Shown here: in pieces, positions 59,301 to 64,000 of the stretch
Numbering within the stretch: the stretch's first letter is position 1
Layout: the number at the start of each line of letters is the position of its first letter
DNA from: Cephalotus follicularis
Taxonomy: Eukaryota > Streptophyta > Magnoliopsida > Oxalidales > Cephalotaceae
Length of the DNA stretch: 64,000 bases
Direction: 5' to 3'
Assembly (NCBI GenBank): GCA_001972305.1
Contig: BDDD01000059.1
Location: forward strand, 259,903 to 323,902
The notes under the pieces: model-generated
What the model saw: only the letters and a program-made list of their open reading frames with translations
Databases searched by the model: none
Told to the model about the DNA's origin: nothing
Program-made: the position numbers and the translations under genes

Positions 59301-59941
59301 TTGGTGTGCTTCCTTATTGGGATGGTAGCTAATCGTATTTTACCTCTCAGTTGGCTGGTTAAATATTTGCTTTGATTAAGTGTTTACTAAATGAGTTGAA
59401 AAGAATTAAGCTTTGTTGAAAGAAATCTTTATACAATAAATTACTGCGGTATTGTTAAATAAATGTACTTGAAGCTTTACTTTGTTAATTTATCCTAGCC
59501 TAATAGAAGTCTTGAATCATAACCTTCAGTAAATCTTAAATTGCCTAATTTAGAAGCTATTAGCAAGCATAAACCGGTACAGCTTTGTGAAAGTCATGAA
59601 GCTTCAGCGTATGTCTATTTTTTTTGTGTCTGAATAAAGAGATGCTGGTTTGCTTTCCCTTTGAACTAAGTTAGGACCTGGTTTTTATGTTGCAAGCACA
59701 GTTGCTTTAGACGCTGCCTTACAGGTTTTTCATGCAGTTTCAGGATTTTATATCTTACTTGAAGCAGAGAGAATGTGCTGGAGTAATTAAGGTCCCAGCT
59801 GTGAAATCCTTATGGGCAAGGCTTCTCTTCATACTTCCCTACTCGCATGATACATGTTCCATGCTTTCAATTGCCCCTAAACCATCTGACTGCCTAATTG
59901 CTTTGGTTTTGCCCAAAGAAACAAACTTCGATTGGGTCTGA
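51597..59941 (+). CDS. Spen-like nuclear protein with three RRM-like segments and a SPOC domain, 1295 residues, eight exons
   Basis: The exons I infer are 51597-51888, 52610-53301, 53740-55484, 56117-56340, 56482-57082, 57171-57252, 59157-59204 and 59738-59941. All introns are GT-AG. The lengths sum to 3888 nt, an exact multiple of three ending in TGA, with no stop or shift. The product has a basic nuclear localisation motif at the N terminus, RRM-like folds in the middle and a SPOC domain at the end, the order of the Spen family, to which the plant RNA-processing factor FPA belongs. SPOC domains bind partner proteins in transcription and RNA processing; the partner is not visible from sequence. 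Similar plant proteins are usually labelled only as nucleic acid binding, so I give no symbol. It is the only intact host gene seen. Exon 4 could use another donor at 56350, but that breaks the frame. Confidence 0.88.
53740..55484 (+). CDS. Exon 3 of the SPOC gene: serine-rich linker and three RRM-like segments
   Basis: This 1745-nt exon encodes residues 329-909. The first half is a Ser/Asn-rich, probably disordered linker. RRM-like segment 1 begins [15 protein letters not shown] (about residues 575-645) and segment 2 begins [15 protein letters not shown] (about 665-735). Segment 3 begins [20 protein letters not shown] (about 833-908) and ends at the intron with MFFRIEF. The RNP motifs are degenerate (few aromatic residues in place), so RNA binding is uncertain. 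The acceptor AG is at 53738-53739 and the donor at 55485. Confidence 0.8.
56117..59941 (+). CDS. Exons 4-8 of the SPOC gene: proline-rich stretch and SPOC domain
   Basis: Exon 4 (residues 910-984) and the start of exon 5 are low-complexity. Exon 5 has a proline-rich stretch (about residues 1080-1136) with runs of up to ten Pro. The SPOC domain starts near [19 protein letters not shown] (about 1143) and covers the rest of exon 5 and exons 6 (57171-57252), 7 (59157-59204) and 8. Key text includes [29 protein letters not shown] and [15 protein letters not shown], and it ends ETNFDWV at TGA 59939. Exon 7 is only 48 nt and lies after a 1.9-kb intron that contains a LINE fragment, so it is easily missed in automatic annotation. 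Confidence 0.83.
57640..58718 (+). mobile_element. RTE-type LINE fragment inside intron 6 of the SPOC gene
   Basis: Reverse transcriptase text appears in several frames: [18 protein letters not shown] (57650), [19 protein letters not shown] (57725), LKGKLYRHL-like text near 58255, and [19 protein letters not shown] (58470). It ends in a (GTTGTT)n-like tail at 58700-58718, as RTE elements do. It has many stops and a 5' truncation. It lies in sense with the host gene, within 57253-59156. Confidence 0.8.
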
Positions 59942-60830
59942 TCTTCATGATTTATTATTGGAACGAAGCTTATAGTAGGCAATGCAACTTCTGCTCAATG
60001 GAATGATATTGTTGAGTGCACAGCCCAGCAAGATGGAAACCAATGTATCAAGTATTGCTGATCTTCATCATCTCACTTATCTCCTACATTGTATTAAACC
60101 TGCATACTCTTATATCATTAGTTTTTATAAGGTATAAAAACTAGGAACTTACAGATTGTATAAACTCGTAGATGATGCATACATATCACATTCATTTTTG
60201 ATCATCTTCTTGTTCATTATTGTATTAGAATCTTTCAATGAAGTTCAATTTTCAAATTGTTTACTGGGTAATGTCGATATTGTCTTGCCCTTTGACACTA
60301 TATTATAAACAGCTGTATTGGCAGTTCTTTGGTAAGCTATTACTTCACGTGTTTAGATTCTCTTCCAGAATTTCACTACATTTATTTGAATGTGGTCCGA
60401 AAGATGATGGGTGCGATATTGCGATGTTGTATTGCCATTATCTAAACTAGGAATGGTTTGAAAATTATTTTTGATTAATTGCTTATACTCCAACAAAAAA
60501 TATCTTAACAATTGTATTTAAGTCACTTTTTTAATAAAATTTTAGTTATAATTATTAGTTGTATGATTGTAATACGTGTTAGTGTTAGCGTGTAGAGAGG
60601 TGTTGGGATGGGGTGCTATATAGTTGGATGTTAATTGAGATAAAAGCTTAAGATTCAATTAATTTTCCGAACATTAATGAATAAAATTATTTAGTTTATG
60701 TATGATCTTCTTATCTTCTTAAAGAATTTTATTAATTTATATTATTAAATAACATGTATTTATTTTTTGAAGAACAATAATAAATATTATGTACTTATTT
60801 TTTTTATTTTGATTTTTTGTCACATTAAAT
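59942..60830 (+). other. 3' flank of the SPOC gene
   Basis: It probably contains the 3' untranslated region in its first 150-250 bases. No further gene is seen. The remainder is AT-rich with short meaningless ORFs. Confidence 0.4.
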
Positions 60831-61780
60831 TTGCTGCTTTAAAAACAATTTTTTGTTTTGAAAAACTATTTTTTTTATTTTTTTATCTCAAAAATATGTT
60901 TGGTTAGAGATATTTTTGAAAACAATTTTAAAAAAACCGTTTTCATTTTTTTAAAATGTCATTGAAAATAAGTTTTGTTTGTTTTTTATTTTTATTTTTT
61001 GTTTTTGTATTTTCAAAGAAAACAAATTTTAAAAACAGTTTTCATTAAATGAGGTATATAATTAAAAAAAGAGATGTTATTCAAACATGTTTTTCGTTTT
61101 TATTTTCAAAATCATTTTCAAATGTTCACAAACTAAACATACTAACATTATTTTTTATGTTTTGGAATTGTTTTTCAAAACAGCATATCAAATATCTTAT
61201 GGATAAAAAAGACATTTTCAAAACCATTTTTTAGTTTCTGTTATTAAAACAATTTTTAAATACTAAAAACAAAAAACAATAATCAAATATAATCAATGTT
61301 CAATAGCATGTTTGGTTGATTGTTTTGAAAACAATTTTTTGCTTTCAAAACAGTTTTTTTTTTTTTGTTTCTTTGATCTCAAAACTATATTTGGTTTGTG
61401 GTGTTTTTGAAAACAAATTGAAAAAAATTCAGAATGCTATTTTCATTTTAATAAATTTTTCTTCTTTTTTTATTTTTTGTTTTTGTATTTTTAAGAAAAA
61501 CAAATAAAAAAAACAATATTCATTGAAATAGGGTATATAAAACATATTCAGGTTTTTTTTTTCTCATAACAAACATGTTTAGGTTTTCTTGTTTTTATTT
61601 TTTGTTTGTTTTTGTATCAAGTAAAACAAATAAAAAAACAATATTTATTAAAGTAAGTTTTTTTTCTCATAATAATGTTCTTTTCAAACATATTTTTCAT
61701 TTTTTATTTTTAAAATTGTTCACGTACCACACATACTAATATTTTTTTAAAAAATTATTTTAAAAAACAAATAAACATTT
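60831..61780. repeat. Two diverged direct copies of an AT-rich repeat of about 450-480 bp
   Basis: Copy A (about 60831-61310) and copy B (about 61311-61780) share the same order of blocks: TTTTGAAAACAATTTT, ATCTCAAAA.TATATTTGGTT, GTTTTTGTATTTT.AAGAAAACAAAT, and GGGTATATA or GAGGTATATA. The pattern is rich in Watson-Crick partners (AAAACAATTTT-type), so it may be a terminal-repeat MITE duplicated in tandem, but no clear ends are visible. Confidence 0.45.
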
Positions 61781-62409
61781 TGTTGATACAAAAATCCTTC
61801 CTTCAACAGTACCCATGTATAAGGGCTTGATTTGTTTAGGGAAACGTTGTTTCAATACTCCGAGATGAAGGTTGATGACAACTATGAGTGTTTTCTCTGC
61901 ACAGAGAAGCAAACACGTTGAAGTTCCAGGAGGTTGTTCTCCCGGAGAAACTCCGATGCTCAAGTTAGGTTTTGTACAGAAAAAACAAGGTTAAGGTAAA
62001 AATGGCTGACCTGAGATATGTCTTTTATTCTTGTATTTATAGTACTGATTTGTAACTGTTTGAGCGTGAAATGCGGAAGTGATAGCTGTCCCCTAGGGAA
62101 ATGCCGATGATCTCGGGATTCCCCTTATCTCCACCTGATTTGTCTCTATAGTTCATTATATATCATCTTCCATATTTAGGAGGAGGCGAATCTCTGAAAA
62201 GTAGGCTGATTTTATGGCCTTATTCCATAAAAGAAGAAGAGGTCCTCTGCAACAGGGCTACCGAGGAGGTGAACATTGGTACTGCTGTCGAGGTGATCAG
62301 CCTCTTGCTTCTCTTTTGCTTCAAGGTCTTCAACGTCTGAAACTTGTGCTTGGGACACTGGGTTCTTTGCCATAATGCTGAGGAGGAGGTCCTCGGCACA
62401 GGTGCTTTG
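61781..62409 (-). mobile_element. Tat-type LTR, minus orientation, cut at its right end
   Basis: It starts TGTTGATACAAAAATCCTTC and continues CAACAGTACCCATGTATAAG, as in the LTR at 47022, and has a TATA box on the minus strand (GTACTATAAATACAAG near 62035). At 62410 it is interrupted by another LTR-like sequence. Whether a full element follows cannot be seen. The small ORFs at 62212-62436 are not recognised. Confidence 0.65.
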
Positions 62410-63153
62410 TGTAACGCCCCAAAACCCAAGGGTCAACCCCCAAGGTTTGACGCGCTACGAACAGTACCATTCATTTACAATTTAGCGGAATAATTAAAAA
62501 CTTTCAACAATATAATAATGCATGCGAAATAAATCCAATAAATAATCACTTATGTGGATATTACCCAATGTTATACAATGCTGTTCATAAAAAGTTCTGC
62601 CACATGTCGGCAGGTCAAGAAATACAATATTCAAAATATAAATAAGTCGGTCATCGGTCTGCTGTGGAGGAGACTCACCCGGGGCTTCAATCTTCGGCTA
62701 GCTGCGAAGCTCCACCTGTACCTGACCCATTACATTAAAATGCAATGGGTCAGCGACCACTGGTCGTGTAGGAACTACAGCCCACTCAGGCATGGAGATG
62801 CAGATGTAGCAGGAAAAATGCAATGCAATGAGAGATGCAGTAATCAACAGTACAGTTCAATCAGTCACTATAGTCACTAACAGTCATTCGCAATCATTAA
62901 CAGTCACAACAAATCCTTCCTCGGCATCCCCTACTAAGGGAGGAGCAATAACGCGCTCCAGACGTTAAGGCAGAGGAGCCGGGATAGGAATAATCATTAC
63001 ATTTTAGGCAGACCGGTTCCTCGGGTTCCTCGGCCGTAGGAAGAGCAATATACGCGCTCTAGGCGTTAAAGGCAGAGGAGAGGAACATAAACATTATACA
63101 GTATTATTAACAATCATTCAGTACACTATAACATTTACAGTAACAGTCAGTGT

Positions 63154-63352
63154 GGCTCATCTCAGTCGGTGATCCGTCGGCTCATCTCAGTTGGTGATCC
63201 GTCGGCTCATCTCAGTTGGTGATCCGTCGGCTCATCTCAGTCGGTGATCCATTGGGCTATCTCGGTGATCCTCCAGGCTCATCTCAAAGATAGCCTTACC
63301 GGCTCATCTCGGTCGGTGATCCCCATAGGGCTCATCTCGGTTGGTGATCCGG
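63154..63352. repeat. 25-bp tandem array
   Basis: About seven units of GGCTCATCTCAGTCGGTGAT plus CCGTC. The first three or four are nearly identical and the rest degenerate. Confidence 0.7.
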
Positions 63353-63729
63353 TACAGTACAATACATTATACTACACTACATTAACAATACATTACATTA
63401 ATTGAGGTCTGCCTTTATTACCCTATTAAATCATGTTTCTTGTCTAAGTCATAGTGCACTACATTAATATAATCTTAATGATGTGTTTCATCCACTAATC
63501 CATGCTATAGTATGCGTTGCGCATTTGCTAGGCCCAGTTCGACACTCATACATTTATTAGGCGAGCCCAGGCACTTAAGTGAGCATTATCAATGACCCAA
63601 CATTTGTCACGTGGTAAGTTTAGCGCTGGATCGTCTTCATTATGCAATCCCTTTTTTGCAGGGCGCATACGGTAGCCTGTTAGGATATAAGGCAGGGGGC
63701 GATCTAAGCTAAAACGCGTGCTCTGTTCA

Positions 63730-64000
63730 TGGCTGCCTGCTTGGGACTCATAGCAGTGGATGGCGCATGCTCAGGAGACATGGCCGACTCATGAGTGCGG
63801 ACATGGGGTGCATGGCAGAGGACGACTCTGTGTATGCGTGGTAACCCAGGCATCTTGCTCTGGCGCGTACTCGGCGTATGGCAGAGGACAACAATGGCGC
63901 TCTACGCATGCGCGTTCTCGGGCGCATGGCAGAGGACAACAATGGCGCTCTACGCCGGCGCGTTCTCGGACGCATGGCAGAGGACAACAATGGCGCTCTA
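63730..64000. repeat. 48-bp tandem array at window end
   Basis: Three successive units (starting at 63878, 63926 and 63974) are nearly identical and spaced exactly 48 bp. Older degenerate units precede them. Because 48 is a multiple of three, long ORFs appear on the minus strand (63748-63990), but these are an effect of the repeat. Confidence 0.75.

Larger units (their letters stand above)
62410..64000. mobile_element. LTR-like sequence starting TGTAACGCCCC, continues past window end
   Basis: The start TGTAACGCCCCAAAACCC matches the terminal bases of plant Ty3/gypsy LTRs, but both strands look alike at such ends, so the direction is open. Within it lie two arrays: 25-bp units with CTCATCTCAGTCGGTGATCC (about 63154-63352) and 48-bp units with ATGGCAGAGGACAACAATGG (63878, 63926 and 63974, with degenerate copies from about 63730). 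No protein of a retroelement is seen. Confidence 0.5.

Noticed and set aside
60838-61507. Phe/Lys-rich ORFs downstream of the SPOC gene
   Set aside because: Pure AT-rich composition effects within the duplicated repeat.
63748-63990. 80-residue repetitive minus-strand ORF
   Set aside because: It results from a 48-bp tandem unit, a multiple of three, and lacks any coding context.

Overview
This window is nuclear DNA of a flowering plant, most likely a eudicot. It holds one intron-containing host gene with GT-AG splice sites, surrounded by nested LTR retrotransposons of plant lineages (Ty3/gypsy Tat, chromovirus-type Ty3/gypsy, Ty1/copia Sirevirus type and other copia). There are no operons, rRNA, tRNA or CRISPR arrays that I can support. 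Lineage names come from motifs and memory, not from a search.

Left block (1-18281). An LTR piece (1-1164) lies beside the 3' end of a plus-strand Sirevirus-type element. That element's LTR is in three pieces (1421-1473, 13064-13378, 17419-18281), because an 11.6-kb Tat element (1474-13063, target repeats ATAAT/ATAAC) and then a minus-strand, gag-only Sirevirus derivative (13379-17413, target repeat CATAT) inserted into it. The Tat element carries a decayed gag-pol, an antisense ORF and an inserted solo LTR (11659-12411, AGCAT).

Middle block (18287-48035). A plus-strand copia RNase H gene is split at 18913/47713 with a perfect AGTAA target repeat, so about 28.8 kb of nested material sits inside one codon stretch. 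In order it holds: a copia LTR (18914-19423), a minus-strand Sirevirus element (19496-27337) carrying a 2.9-kb solo LTR (23315-26231), a chromovirus-type pol fragment (27338-31105) carrying a copia solo LTR (28972-30268), minus-strand copia debris (31106-33900), and two Tat elements joined tail to tail (34412-43022 plus strand, 43019-47565 minus strand). The Tat pair forms an inverted repeat with arms of about 4.5 kb.

Right block (48037-64000). AT-rich sequence and a 0.8-kb non-autonomous hAT transposon (50766-51549, 8-bp target repeat) end about 40 bp before the start codon of the only intact host gene (51597-59941). That gene has eight exons and encodes 1295 residues with three RRM-like segments, a proline-rich stretch and a C-terminal SPOC domain. 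It is a Spen-like nuclear regulator. Its sixth intron contains an RTE-type LINE fragment. Downstream lie a duplicated AT-rich repeat, a minus-strand Tat LTR and another LTR-like sequence with tandem repeats that runs off the window.

The most unusual pattern is that each Sirevirus-type LTR carries a cluster of short palindromes, and the palindrome sequence differs from element to element while its position in the LTR is alike (cores CAGCCGGCTG, CAAGTCGACTTG, AAGCGTCGACGCTT, GCAGATCTGC and AAGACATCGATGTCTT). I found no clearly novel host biochemical system. The palindrome arrays and the natural Tat hairpin are the best candidates for follow-up.
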